From assembly GCA_030704615.1 (NCBI GenBank), contig CM060732.1, positions 17,980,001 through 18,044,000 on the forward strand: a stretch of 64,000 nt of DNA, written 5' to 3'. Origin of the DNA: Takakia lepidozioides. Its lineage: Eukaryota > Streptophyta > Takakiopsida > Takakiales > Takakiaceae. How positions within the stretch are numbered: position 1 is the stretch's first letter; each line of letters begins with the position of its first letter. A model generated the notes under the pieces. That model did not search any database. It had not been told where the DNA came from and worked only from the letters and a program-made list of their open reading frames with translations. Made by a program: the position numbers and the translations under genes. Positions 54,435 through 64,000 of this stretch are shown here, one piece after another.

Positions 54435-54794
54435 TGATAAGAAAGCTAACAAATGACACTGCTCTCCACACAAGAAACAATGTGAACTCCAAAACCATCA
54501 CTCTTTAAAACAGTAGTCGAGCCAGGGGCACCCCAAGCTATGGGGACTCCACCCCACAACAACCTACACTCCCATCATGAGTAAACTCAGATCTAAACAC
54601 ACACAGGAGCTCGGTCGCGCAGGCTCAACTCGAGAAAGATGAGCCGCGCGACTGCCGCTCTCGTGAAGATAAGACGGACCAGGTGTCAAACTAAACTTGA
54701 CACCTGATTTAACACTTGACCTAAATCCAAGTGTTAAATACAAATAACTAGTTTTATTCTAGCTGTTTTCACACTGTGCTTATTTAACTTGACA
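54435..54794 (-). repeat. 5' LTR (shortened) of the methyltransferase-bearing element
   Basis: 360 bp from TGATAAGAAAGC to ACTTGACA, identical by eye to 43064-43423. It lacks the 87-base inner part present in the left LTR. Confidence 0.85.
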
Positions 54795-55691
54795 AATATT
54801 GTCTCGGACCGCGATCCAAAGTTTACGAGTAAATTTTGGAGGACACTTTGGAAGAAGATGGGGACGAGGCTGAAGATGAGCACCGCCTTCCGACCTATGA
54901 CCGACGGCCAAACAGAAAGAGTGAATTCCGTAGTGAAGCAGATCTTGCGGAATTACGTGTCGGCAGACCAATCAGACTGGGTGGAACACTTAGACGCGGT
55001 AGAGTTCTGTTATAATAACACAAAACACTCCGCAACGGGAGTTTCCCCTTTCGTATTGGTCTATGGAAAAGCACCTCTGGTGCCGACAAGTTGGGCCGCC
55101 CAGGACGTTGAGGAACCGGCAGTAGCGGCGGTACTAGAAGAACGCGAGCGTTTGTTGAAGCTCGCAAAGTACAACATTGCCAAAGCTAGGAAACGGTATG
55201 AAAGGCAGGCGAATCGGAAGCGGAGGGAAGTGAAGTTTGAGGCAGGCACGAAGGTCTGGTTGAACATCAAGAATTTCCGACTACCTCTGGAAGTGAGTCC
55301 AAAGTTCGTACCTCCGTATGCGGGACCCTTTCGCATCCGGAAGGTTATGAATGAGGATGTGTATGAATTGGAGCTCCCGGCAAACAGCAAGGTGCATCAA
55401 GTATTCCACGTCTCCCTTTTGAAGCCTTACTTCAAAGATGAAGCGCGTCCGAATCGGCATCAAGTGTTGCGTCCGCCACCTGTGCTGTTGGATCATGAAA
55501 ATGAACCTGAGTACGAGGTGGAGGCAGTACTTAAGTCGAGGAGGTTCGAGAACCGAGAAACGGAGTATCTCGTCAAATGGAAGGGCTATCATTATGTGGA
55601 GGCATCTTGGGTGCGTGCCTCAGAAATGGGAAACGCATCCGAGGCGGTTGCAGTTTTCGAAGGGCGACCTCAAAAGCGGAAGAAGCGTTGA
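54795..55691 (+). pseudogene. Integrase C-terminus and chromodomain of the chromodomain element
   Basis: Picks up exactly where 42977 ends: NIVSDRDPKFTSKFW (second catalytic Asp), STAFRPMTDGQTERVN (catalytic Glu), the GPY/F module (VSPKFVPPYAGPFRIRKV), VHQVFHVSLLKPYF, and a C-terminal chromodomain (YEVEAVLKSRRFENRE, YLVKWKGYHYVEASW) with the aromatic cage residues Y, W and Y/W in place. Chromodomains of chromoviruses steer integration to methylated-histone chromatin. It is intact to its stop at 55691, followed by a basic tail (GRPQKRKKR). Confidence 0.92.
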
Positions 55692-56595
55692 TGGGGACAT
55701 CAACCTTGGAGCGTGGGGGAGGAAATGCATGCTTAGCCCGGCTTAGCTAGCTCAGGAATCCGATTGCAAAAACTTGTATTGTACAAAAATTTGTTATAAA
55801 GGAAATGGGTTCCAAATGTTGTGCGTCCTATTTTGTTTGGAATGGTGATGTATGGTGTGGTTGGTTAATGTGTAGAATGCATGTTAGCTTACAAAAGTGG
55901 GAGAGGTAAATTGGGTTAATCGTGTGTTTGCGCAGTGCCAAAATCGGGTGACTCCCTCAAAGGGCAAGGAAACATGTGCCTTCTTTGGGAGTTCAGGTGC
56001 TAGTGCGCACCTGGCGCGTGCGCGTACTATAACTGCGCTACCGAGGTGGTTGCCTTGTAGTGCGGGCTAACGCGGAAGCTACGTGCTTCCGTTCACGTAC
56101 TATAATCGTGTAGCCTCGGGACGAAGTTGTAGTGCGGCTTCGACGTGTTCCCGTACCTCAGGCCAACATTCCAAGACGGACCCAATTGTAGTGATTGGGG
56201 CGCACGGTTGGTTCAAGGTTATCTTCCTAGTCAAAGGGGGTTCGAGGTGAACCCTTGCGCAAGGTGATGCCAAAAGCGGCATCATGAGCGATCGCAAGCA
56301 ATGTTGTTGCAGTAAGGCGATTCGATCCTCGGGGAGGATCGTTCCTTGGCCTTGAAGTAGGCCAAGAAGAGTGCACTGGGAGGAGCTTGAGAGGCTCCAC
56401 CCCTGGCCGGGACTTGGAGGAAGTCGGCCGAACTAGCTAGTGGAGAGTAGAGTCAAGTGTGGGGTTTGGTTCTTTGCCATGGGACGCCATGGTACGGAAA
56501 CAAACTCCTTGATGTTGGACGCCACAACTTGGATGTTCGTTTCTACAAAATGGACAAGTCGATGAGGACATCGACTCCCTGTTGGTAGGGGTGTG
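55692..56595 (+). other. 3' untranslated region of the chromodomain element
   Basis: 900 bp between the stop and the 3' LTR. A purine-rich TGGTAGGGGTG directly before the LTR is the likely polypurine tract. No other gene is seen. Confidence 0.6.
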
Positions 56596-57026
56596 TGTCG
56601 CGGCCGTTTGCCTTGAGGGCAGGGGGTCGGGATACATGAGGGGCTGCCCCTGTGGTGGGGGCAGTGGCAGCGATAGGTACGGGGGGCTGAAGCACCCTTG
56701 AGTGCCCAAGGCACTCAAGGAGCCGGAGGTGCTCACTAGGTGGAGCCCCGCACACCGGGATGCGGTGGGGGTGGCTTCACAAAGGGGTGGTGGTAGCTTA
56801 GCGGGACTTAGTGGGGGTGGCATAGGACTCACCTTGGGGCGGAGACCTCGTGGTGGGAGTCGTGGGGAGTCTTGGGACTCATCACGGTCCATAGGGGCCG
56901 TGGTGGTGGGCCAAGACTCACCGCGACTCATCACCGGGAGTCGAGGGTTTTCGTGGTGGTTCGCCATAAAATGGCATGGTTGTTTGTGAAACCCCCGCGG
57001 ACAGCTACAAAAGTATATATAGGGAG
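56596..57026 (+). repeat. 3' LTR of the chromodomain element, truncated
   Basis: Matches 40424-40855 and stops just after the TATA box (AGTATATATAGGGAG). The remaining ~295 bp are missing; the next base begins copy 2 of the palindrome-rich DNA element. Confidence 0.88.
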
Positions 57027-57733
57027 GAGGTTAGCTATTTCATGAGCATGAGCGGCATGAGCGGAGTAGCAAGACAATCGGTTTTCATGAGCAGAAGTAC
57101 AGATTTCGAAAACAAAAAACATTATAAAACATTAATTTAATGCAATGTGTCAGAAAAAACAAATATATTATTCGGCACCTTGAAGGGAAAATTGTAGTTT
57201 TGAGAGTTGTGCTCATGATATTTCGTCTTCCGCTCATGCCAATTCCCAGCGACATGTGCAAAAATGGCGCCAAATTTCGCGGTAATAGGGTCCGTAACCG
57301 GAAAAATCCGCGACGTGTTTCGCGGTAATAGGTCTCTCTGGCGAAAAATGGTGCCGAATTCCGCGGCTATCGGTCCCCTCATGACAGGTGTGTAAGCCCA
57401 AAATTTGGAAATGTGGCGCCGAATTTCGGTACATGGTGTGCCGGGGATTGCACAGATGTTGGGCAGTTCTGGGTCATGTAACTGGAAATTCGGCCCAAAA
57501 TAGAGAAATTCGGCGTTTTTTTTTCCAGAAATGGCCCCACAACTGTTTCTGTTGGATCTCAGTTTGAATGGAATATTTCCTCATTCCAGGAGTTTTGGGG
57601 TGCATTTCATTACACTGCAAAAAAAAGTTTGATACATGAAAATGCAATTGAAAATATCCATATGGAGGATTCCCTTTGCCCCATCAATGATTTCTGGAAT
57701 CCCTAAGGAGGAGTTTGTGCAGCTCGTTCACGC

Positions 57734-58531
57734 TCAACGCATCGGCTGTTGGCCTCTTCGAAGCAATGGCGTGTCCCGAAGGCCCTCTCGCAAGGCCGCC
57801 CGAGGAGGGAACTCAAAGAAGATATTACCGTCGACGTCTACGGGAAAGCATGTAACCGATTTAAATGCGAACTTGCTGTAGTCCAGCCCGGCCAGCTCCG
57901 AGCGGTGTCCCTCCATGTGAAGCCCTCGCAGAATTTCAAGAATGGATCGAACTGCGGTGCTCGTGCTGGGAATATGACTCCCTCGTCTACTGACATCCAT
58001 TGAGGACTTGCCTGATCTCCAGGACGATCTCGGAACTTCCATGACCTCGTCTGAGTCGGACAGGTTGTGAATAACCTGGTTCTCGCTCGTCTTCATTGAT
58101 GGGTTTGGCTCTGGATTTACTTCGTTGCGGACTTCTCTCTTTGAGGTACCCACACACTGATTCGTGGATTGTTTCGTGGAAGGCGCCAGGATAGAAGGTG
58201 CATTTGGCGGGCAAATGAAGTCCCCAACAGCCCTGTATATGACACTGTCCGATGGTGGAACTCATCATTCCCTGCCATCGCCGAAATCATCGTGGAGCAC
58301 AACAATACTCTCGACAACAACGCCGTTTGAGTCCTTCTTTTCCTCCTCCAAAAAAACCAACCCCGGTTTCAGGTGGTATCGAACGCACAGATATTTCTCC
58401 ATCACACGGCAGATGTCCCCTCTGCACGGAAATGAAGCTCTATGCTCGTGAGGAGGGCAGTACACTGAAGCGCTCGGGTTTTCCGCCATGGGAGATGTGC
58501 ACACAAGACAGCCAGGATGACGTGCGGGCAA
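57734..58531 (-). pseudogene. Transposase remnant with two internal deletions
   Basis: Reads like the N-terminal part of the 28089-31696 transposase (NPSASVYCPPHEHRASFPCR, then TSKREVRNEVNPEPNPSMKT and DGNIFFEFPPRA) and then jumps to exon-2 sequence (ALREGLRDTPLLRRGQ). About 1.7 kb, covering the catalytic core, is lost at a CCGCC microhomology near 57800, and about 1.05 kb, covering the SWIM finger, near 57740. It cannot make active transposase. Confidence 0.85.
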
Positions 58532-58719
58532 GCTCCCTGGTAGAAGGGGGATGCAGCGATGGGAAGGAATGCGGTGCCGATTTGTCCGTGCGACGAAGCC
58601 TGATCCAAATCCAAGGAGCCAACTATCTCAAAAATCCACAATCAGAGTGTTAATGAACCTTGTCTCCGGAATGCGGCCCCTGGTCTTTGCGCAATAACTG
58701 CCAACGGTATGCAGTAAGA

Positions 58720-59890
58720 AAGTGGCGGGCCGTCCGGATGATGTCGGCTGAAGGGGAGAAGCCGGCACCGGGCCGTCACATTACTACCCCCGGATGGAAA
58801 TTCGGCACCGAATATCCAATAGGGGCCGCCCGGTTGAAGTCGCCTCGGGCAGAGAGGCCGGCACCTGTTCGACAGAGGACATCCCCCGGATGGAAATTCA
58901 GAGCCGAATTTCCATCCGGGCCCCCGAAAGGAAGTCCTGTCGGGGGGTTAGGCCGAAAACTGGCCGACATAAAAACCTCCCCGGATGGAAAAACGGCACC
59001 GAATTTCCATCCGGGGCCGTTCGGATGCAGTCGGCCCGGGGGAAGAGGCCGGCACCTGGCCGTCACATTACAACCCCCGGACGGAAAATTGGCACCGAAT
59101 ATCCAACAGGGGACGCCCGGATGAAGTCGCCTCGGGCGGAGAGGCCGGCACCTGTCCGACAGAGAGCATCCCCCGGATGGAAATTCGGCGCCGAATTTCC
59201 GTCCGGGCCCCCCCAAAGGAAGTCCTGTCGGGGGGTCAGGCCGAAAACTGGCAGACATAAAAACCTCCCTGAATGGAAAAACAACGCCGAATTTCCATCC
59301 GGGGCCGTTCGGATGCAGTCAGCTCGGGGGGAGAGGTCGGCACCTGGCCGTCACATTACAACCCCTGGACGGAAACTCGGCACCGAATATCCAACAGGGG
59401 ACGCCCGGATGAAGTCGCCTCGGGCGGAGAGGCCAGCACCTGTCCGACAGAGAGCATCTCCCGGATGGAAATTTGGCACCGAATTTCCATCTGGGCCCCC
59501 ACAAAGGAAGTCTTGTCGGGGGGTCAGGCCAAAAAGTGGCCGACATAAAAACCTCCCCGGATGGAAAAACGGCGCCGAATTTCCATCCGGGGCTGTTCGG
59601 ATGCAGTCGGCTCGGGGGGAGAGGGCGGCACCTGGCCGTCAAATTACAACCCCCGGACGGAAATTCGGCACCGAATTTCCAACAGAGGACGCCCGGATGA
59701 AGTCGCTTCGGGCGGAGAGGCCGGCACCTGTCCGACAGAGAACATCCCCCGAATGGAAATTCGGCGCCGAATTTCCATCCGGGCCCCCCCAATGGAAGTC
59801 GTGTCAGGGGGTCTGGCTGAAAACAGGCCGACATAAAAACCTCCCTGGAAGGAAAAACGGCGCCGAATTTCCGTCCGGGGCCGTTCGGAT
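58720..59890. repeat. Palindromic array A, copy 2
   Basis: About five large units of roughly 290 bp, each with three GGCGCC- or GGCACC-centred palindromes separated by GGCCGGCACCTGGCCGTCAC and GTCGGGGGGTCAGGCCGAAA. The plus-strand frame of 368 codons through it is a by-product of repeat units whose length is a multiple of three. Confidence 0.85.
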
Positions 59891-59999
59891 TTCCCCCTAG
59901 CAGTCGAGAATTCCCTGAAAAACGTATCTAAAAGTGGACTTCAGCCAAAAAAAACTAAAGGTTTAGTGTCTTTTTAGACCAAAAACCTAGCGGCCACGC

Positions 60000-61015
60000 T
60001 CAGAATTACCTGCAGGATGGTAATTCGGCGCTTCGACTTACCTGGCGGATAGAAATTCGGCGCCAAATTTCCATCCAGCAGCGATCCAAGGTACCTGCTG
60101 GATGGAAATTTGGCGTCGGATTTCCGTCCATCTGGGCTCCAAATTACTTGCAGGATGGAAATTCGGCACCGGATTTCCATCCATCCGCTCTCCGAATTAC
60201 CTGCATGACGGAAATTCGGCGCTCCGAGTTACTTGCAGGATGGAAATTCGGTGCCGGATTTCCATCCATCCGCCCTCCGAATTACCTGCCTGACGGAAAT
60301 TCGGCGCTCCGAGTTACCTACAGGATGGAAATTCGGCGCCGGATTTCCATCCGGCCGCGCTCCGACTTAGCTGGCGGATGGAAATCCGGCGCCGGATTTC
60401 CATCCATCCGCTCTTCGAATTACCTGCATGACGGAAATTTGCAGCACCGACTTACCTGGAGGATGGAAATCCGGCGCCGGATTTCCATCCATCCGCGCTC
60501 CGAATTACTTGCACGATGGAAATTTTGCGCGCCGACCTTCCTGGCGGATGGAAATCCGGCGCCGGATTTCCATCCATCCGCTCTTCGAATTACCTGCATG
60601 ACGGAAATTTTGCGCGCCGACTTAGCTGGCGGATGGAAATCCGGCGCCCGATTTCCATCCATCCGCTCTTCGAATTACCTGCATGATGGAAATTTTGCGC
60701 GCCGACTTACTTGGAGGATGGAAATCCGTCGCCGGATTTCCATCCATCCGCGTTCCGAATTACCTGCATAACGGAAATTTTGTACCTGGCGGATGGAAAT
60801 CATGCGCCGGATTTCCATCCATCCGCTCACAAGTAACCTGCATGACAGAAATTTGCAGCGCCGACTTACCTGGAGGATGGAAATCCGGCGCCGGATTTCC
60901 ATCCATCCGCTCTACGAATTACCTACATGACGGAAATTTTGCGCGCCGACTTATCTGGCGGATGGAAATCCGGCGTCGGATTTCCATCCATCCGCTCTGT
61001 GAATTACCTGCATGA
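60000..61015. repeat. Palindromic array B, copy 2
   Basis: About ten units of GGATGGAAATCCGGC mirrored palindromes alternating with CCATCCGCTCTTCGAATTAC and CTGCATGACGGAAATTTTGC. Same family as 33005-33645 but longer. Confidence 0.85.
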
Positions 61016-62465
61016 CTGGAAAAATGGCGCCGAATTTCCGATTTTGGTGCTAGTCAGATCTGGGACTTAGCCATTTTCGGCCCCGAAATGGAAAAATGGC
61101 GCCAGAAAAAAAAAACAAAAACAAAAAAAACGCCATTTTTCCAGTTCGGGGTCGAAAACGGCTAAGTCCTAGATCTGACTGGCACCAAAATCGGAAATTT
61201 GGCGCCATTTTTCCAGTTCTGGGCCCAGTCATATCTGGGACTTAGCCATTTTCGGCCACCAAATGGAAAAATGGCGCCATTTTTCCAGTTCAGGGCCTCG
61301 AAAATGGCTAAGTCCCTACGGTGGCTGGAACCGCAACTGGAAATTCGGCACCATTTTTCCAGTTCCGCGCCCTATCAGATCTAGGACTTAGCCATTTTCG
61401 GCCCAAAACTGGAAAAATGGCGCCGAAAAAAAAAACAAAAAAAAAAAAAAAACGCCATTTTCCCAGTTTGGAGCCGAAAATGGCTAAGTCCCAGATCTGA
61501 CTGGCACCAAAATCGGAAATTCGGCATCATTTTTCTAGTTCCGGGCCAAGTCAGATCTGGGACTTAGCCATTTTCGGCCCCGAAATGGAAAAATGGCGCC
61601 ATTTTTCCAGTTTAAGGCCCCGAAAATGGCTAAGTCCCTAGGGTGGCTGGAACCGCAACCGGAAATTCGGCGCCATTTTTCCAGTTCCGCGCCCTGTCAG
61701 AGCTGGGACTTAGCCATTTTTGGCCCCGAACTGGAAAAATGGCGTCATTTTTCCAGTTCGGGGCCAAAAATGGCTAAGTCCTTAGGGTGGCTGGCAGCAA
61801 AATCGGAAATTCGTCGCCATTTTTTCAGTTCCGGGCCCAATCAGATCTGGGACTTAGCCATTTTCGGCCCCGAAATGGAAAAATGGCGCCGAAAAAAAAA
61901 ACAAAAAAAAAAAAACGCCATTTTTCCTGTTCGGGGCCTAAAATGGCTAAGTCCCAGATCTGACTGGCACCAAAATCGGGAATTCGGCGCCATTTTTCCA
62001 GTTCCGGGCCCAGTCAGATCTGGGACTTAGCCATTTTCGGCCCCGAAATGGAAAAATGGCGCCATTTTTCCAGTTCAAGGCCCCGAAAATGGCTAAGTCC
62101 CTAGGGTGGCTGGAACCGCAACCGGAAATTCGGCGCCATTTTTCCAGTTCCGCGCCCTGTCAGATCTGGGACTTAGCCATTTTTGGCCCCGAACTGGAAA
62201 AATGGCTAAGTCCTTAGGGTGGCTGGCAGCAAAATCGGAAATTCGGCGCCATTTTTCCGGTTCCGGGCCCAGTCAGATCTGGGACTTAGCCATTTTCAGC
62301 CCCGAAATGGAAAAATGGTGCCATTTTTCCAGTTCAGGGCCCTGAAAATGGCTAAGTCCCTAGGGTGGCTGGAACCGCAACCGTAAATTCGGCGCCATTT
62401 TTCTAGTTCCGCGCCCAGTCAGTTCTGGTACCTAGCCATTTTCGGGCCCAACCTAGGAAAATGGT
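61015..62465. repeat. Palindromic array C, copy 2
   Basis: Long array of TGGAAAAATGGCGCCATTTT-type palindromes (perfect 24-mer at 61586-61609) with CAGATCTGGGACTTAGCCAT and CCCTAGGGTGGCTGGAACCG spacers. Three A-rich interruptions (AAAAAAACAAAAA) lie at about 61106, 61425 and 61892 between half-palindromes. Same family as 36565-37355. Confidence 0.85.
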
Positions 62466-62472
62466 GCCGAAA

Positions 62473-63069
62473 ATGGTTTACGAGTGAGTGGTCGCATTGT
62501 AAGTTGTCTCCTGATTTTGTGAGGCACCTCCCTCGCTCTTTTATTTCATTGAAAGACCGTTTCTGCTTCTGCTGGTATTGACATTCTTCAAGTGGATTTG
62601 TTCTTACTGTAGGATGCCAAGTACTGTAGGAGAGACGTCTACACCGCAGTTCATGGGCAGGAGGAATGTGCATTTTTTTGCCAGAGGGGATTTCATGCCT
62701 AGTCCAGAAAGGGACTACATCCTTCCTACTTATGTTGCCCGGCTTGCTTTGGTGTCCATTAGGAGGTGTTCCGAACCTAGTCGTGTACAACAGATTTTAG
62801 ACGAGGCAAGCCTCAAGAAAATGAAGATGAGGGAGGAGGCAGCAGCTATTAGAGCCCGTCAGGCTCGTAGATTTGTCTTGGATTCAGCTGAGGAAAGTGG
62901 GGGAGAAGATGCAGAAGATTCCCAGGAGGTGAGGTGGACAGTCCCCCAAGAGGACGGGATTTTTGAGAGGCATAGTGGAACTGATGCATCACAGAGCTCG
63001 GAGGATGAGGGGGATGAGGGGGATGAGGAAGAAGGTGGGGCAAGTTCCTCGGAGGGTGTAGGAGAGTAG
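62473..63069 (+). CDS. Unknown acidic-tail protein carried by the palindrome-rich element
   Basis: The main exon (62613-63069) follows a clear acceptor (TTCTTACTGTAG) and encodes about 151 residues from the ATG at 62614. A possible first exon at 62473-62483 (ATGGTTTACGA, donor GTGAGT) would add four residues in frame. The N-terminal half has PQFMGRRNVHFFARGDFMPS and ILPTYVARLALVSIRR. The middle is basic and helical (ASLKKMKMREEAAAIRARQA). The C-terminus is strongly acidic and Ser-rich (SEDEGDEGDEEEGG). An AATAAA lies at 63133. I recognise no family. It is transcribed outward toward the right terminal repeat, divergent from the transposase. Confidence 0.6.
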
Positions 63070-63132
63070 TGCCCATTCCGGCTATGACAGTTAGAACACA
63101 CTTGTATAGACGTGGCTTGCCACAAAATTTGC

Positions 63133-63138
63133 AATAAA
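63133..63138 (+). terminator. Polyadenylation signal AATAAA
   Basis: Canonical AATAAA 63 bases after the stop of the acidic-tail frame. Confidence 0.6.
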
Positions 63139-63243
63139 ATGTTGCATTTCAAGTCCACTAGTGCCACATTCCAACTTCATATGACCCTATTTTCGTGCCT
63201 CCTAACCCTATTTCCATGGACACACAATGGTCTGCTCATGCTT

Positions 63244-63290
63244 TTTTTTTCCGCTCATGCTCATGCCGCTCATGAAATAGCAGCCCACGA
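63244..63290 (-). repeat. Right terminal repeat of the palindrome-rich element
   Basis: The complement reads GCTATTTCATGAGC followed by GGC, ATGAGC and ATGAGCGG. This matches the left ends for 14 bases and then carries the same ATGAGC(GGC) units in a different order. Confidence 0.65.
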
Positions 63291-63404
63291 AAATTGTCCG
63301 ATGAAAATGAAGTTAGGAAGAAAACTTCCCTGAACCTGTTTCCAGTCTGTGATATGGGGGATGACATCATGGATGCGCTCAAGGGTCTACCCCACTCTTG
63401 GCAC

Positions 63405-63650
63405 CAGACTGAAATTTAAACTCAGGGCAGGAAGCCTACCTTTGAACAGTAAACTGAAGCAGAGAGGAAAGGGAGAGTGTAATTGCCCGTTGTGTGGGCA
63501 ATTTGAAGACAATATTCATTTCTGATGTACGGGGTTCTCTCACCAAAGAGATGCTCTCTTAAAATCTATCAAGGGAATTGTGCATGTACCTCTGTTTACC
63601 AACTTTAAGAGTCTTGAGGCTGAGCCAAAAGCCCAGCCCCTTCTGCTCAG
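63405..63650 (+). pseudogene. LINE reverse-transcriptase C-terminal remnant
   Basis: Plus-strand reading: LKFKLRAGSLPLNSKLKQRG, ECNCPLCGQFEDNIHF, stop, CTGFSHQRDALLKSIKGIVH. The C-P-L-C ... H-x3-4-C pattern followed by R-D-A-L is typical of the zinc-binding tail of non-LTR reverse transcriptases. A TGA interrupts the finger. Confidence 0.65.
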
Positions 63651-63692
63651 TAACTCCCCCCCCAACCTTTTTTTGTTTTGTTTCGTCATCTC

Positions 63693-63695
<3 letters not shown>

Positions 63696-63728
<33 letters not shown>
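63696..63728. repeat. (CT)n microsatellite
   Basis: An uninterrupted TC/CT dinucleotide run sits immediately before a chromodomain-element gag fragment. Confidence 0.8.
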
Positions 63729-63731
<3 letters not shown>

Positions 63732-63740
63732 TTTGATGTG

Positions 63741-64000
63741 CCTTTTGGGAACGGTTGTTGGCGCAGTTTGGCGGGACGTTGAAAGACGTGTTGAAGGCGG
63801 CTAATGCCACTTCCACTAAGGCAAAGTTTAAGGTGAAGCCTAAGGAACCCGACACCTTTGAGGGCGTCCGAAATTGGAAGGCACTCAACACCTGGCTCTT
63901 GGAGCTAGAGCAGTACTTCCGGGCGGCCAAGTTGAGTGACGAGGATCGGGTGGAAGTGGTTCCCACCTATTTGAGGGGCTATGCTCAACAATGGTGGCAG
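63741..64000 (+). pseudogene. Gag of a second chromodomain element, cut by the window end
   Basis: Reads FWERLLAQFGGTLKDVLKAA, then KEPDTFEGVRNWKALNTWLL and DEDRVEVVPTYLRGYAQQWW. It is nearly identical to 41430-41615 but continues into the normal gag core. No LTR or start codon precedes it; it begins abruptly after the microsatellite. Confidence 0.8.

Larger units (their letters stand above)
42978..54794 (-). mobile_element. Ty3/gypsy retrotransposon encoding a cytosine methyltransferase and a PHD finger
   Basis: An 11.8-kb insertion in the integrase of the chromodomain element. The four bases AATA occur on both sides (42974-42977 and 54795-54798) and the outer ends are TG...CA. Order on the minus strand: upstream frame, gag, zinc knuckles, protease, C5-methyltransferase, RT, RNase H, integrase, PHD finger, polypurine-like AGGGGGGCGA, LTR. 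The 360-bp repeated part of the LTRs reads identical at both ends, indicating recent insertion. Confidence 0.88.
40424..57026 (+). mobile_element. Chromodomain Ty3/gypsy retrotransposon (split and internally deleted)
   Basis: It has LTRs at 40424-41151 and, truncated, 56596-57026. A perfect initiator-tRNA-type primer site TGGTATCAGAGC lies at 41154-41165. Its own coding parts are 41207-41887, 42272-42977 and 54795-55691; the rest is a nested element. Most of gag, protease and RT is deleted. The C-terminal chromodomain identifies it as a chromovirus. LTR copies differ at several sites, so it is older than the nested insertion. Confidence 0.88.
57026..63290. mobile_element. Palindrome-rich DNA element, copy 2 (deletion derivative)
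   Basis: About 6.26 kb with a left end (57026-57100) like 27339-27415 and an inverted match at 63253-63281. Inside are a twice-deleted transposase remnant, arrays A, B and C in the same order as copy 1, and a short gene near the right end. Sharing of ends and internal order with 27.3-37.4 kb supports one family of elements. The element type (Mutator-like) is inferred from the transposase. Confidence 0.7.

Noticed and set aside
58794-59900. 368-codon open frame on the plus strand through array A
   Set aside because: It is produced by repeat units with lengths divisible by three and has the repetitive GREAGTCSTE / KTGRHKNLP composition of the palindromes; no start context, splice sites or independent conservation.

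Overview
The window looks like transposon-rich nuclear DNA of a streptophyte, most likely a charophycean green alga such as Chara. That guess rests on a plant-type chloroplast ferredoxin, Ty3/gypsy chromoviruses and Tat/Athila-like elements of plant type, short GT-AG introns (about 50-135 bp), and SWIM-zinc-finger Mutator-like transposases. The species call is an inference. The only clear host gene is a [2Fe-2S] ferredoxin at 2235-2687 (minus). Nearly everything else is mobile DNA, much of it nested.

Layout. 1-9 kb: a tRNA-derived SINE with a 14-bp target duplication, the ferredoxin gene, an array of degenerate palindromes (4.45-4.93 kb), a MITE-like inverted repeat (6739-6926) and a LINE remnant. 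9-12.9 kb: two tandem fragments of a SWIM transposase, hairpin repeats and a partial LTR. 12942-26598: a Tat/Athila-like Ty3 retrotransposon (minus) with 1-kb LTRs, gag-pol and a long extra reading frame, inserted into a Mutator-like transposase gene whose halves lie at 12676-12941 and 26599-27330. 27.3-40.4 kb: a terminal-repeat DNA element with a near-complete SWIM transposase (minus), three families of GGCGCC-centred palindromic arrays, and a multi-exon gene joining a ParB-like domain, a predicted permuted amino-methyltransferase and a zinc-binding domain shared with the transposase. 40424-57026: a chromodomain Ty3 element (plus), internally deleted and split by a second Ty3 element (42978-54794, minus). 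57.03-63.29 kb: a deletion derivative of the palindrome-rich DNA element with both terminal repeats and its own accessory gene. 63.3-64 kb: a LINE remnant and the start of another chromodomain element gag.

The most notable content is two unrelated predicted DNA methyltransferases, each carried by or next to a mobile element. The 42978-54794 retrotransposon encodes gag, protease, C5-cytosine methyltransferase, reverse transcriptase, RNase H, integrase and a terminal PHD finger in one polyprotein order. The neighbouring DNA element is associated with a ParB-like plus DPPY-class methyltransferase gene. Both look built to interact with chromatin or DNA modification, although both reading frames are interrupted in these copies. 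All functional statements come from motif reading without database searches.
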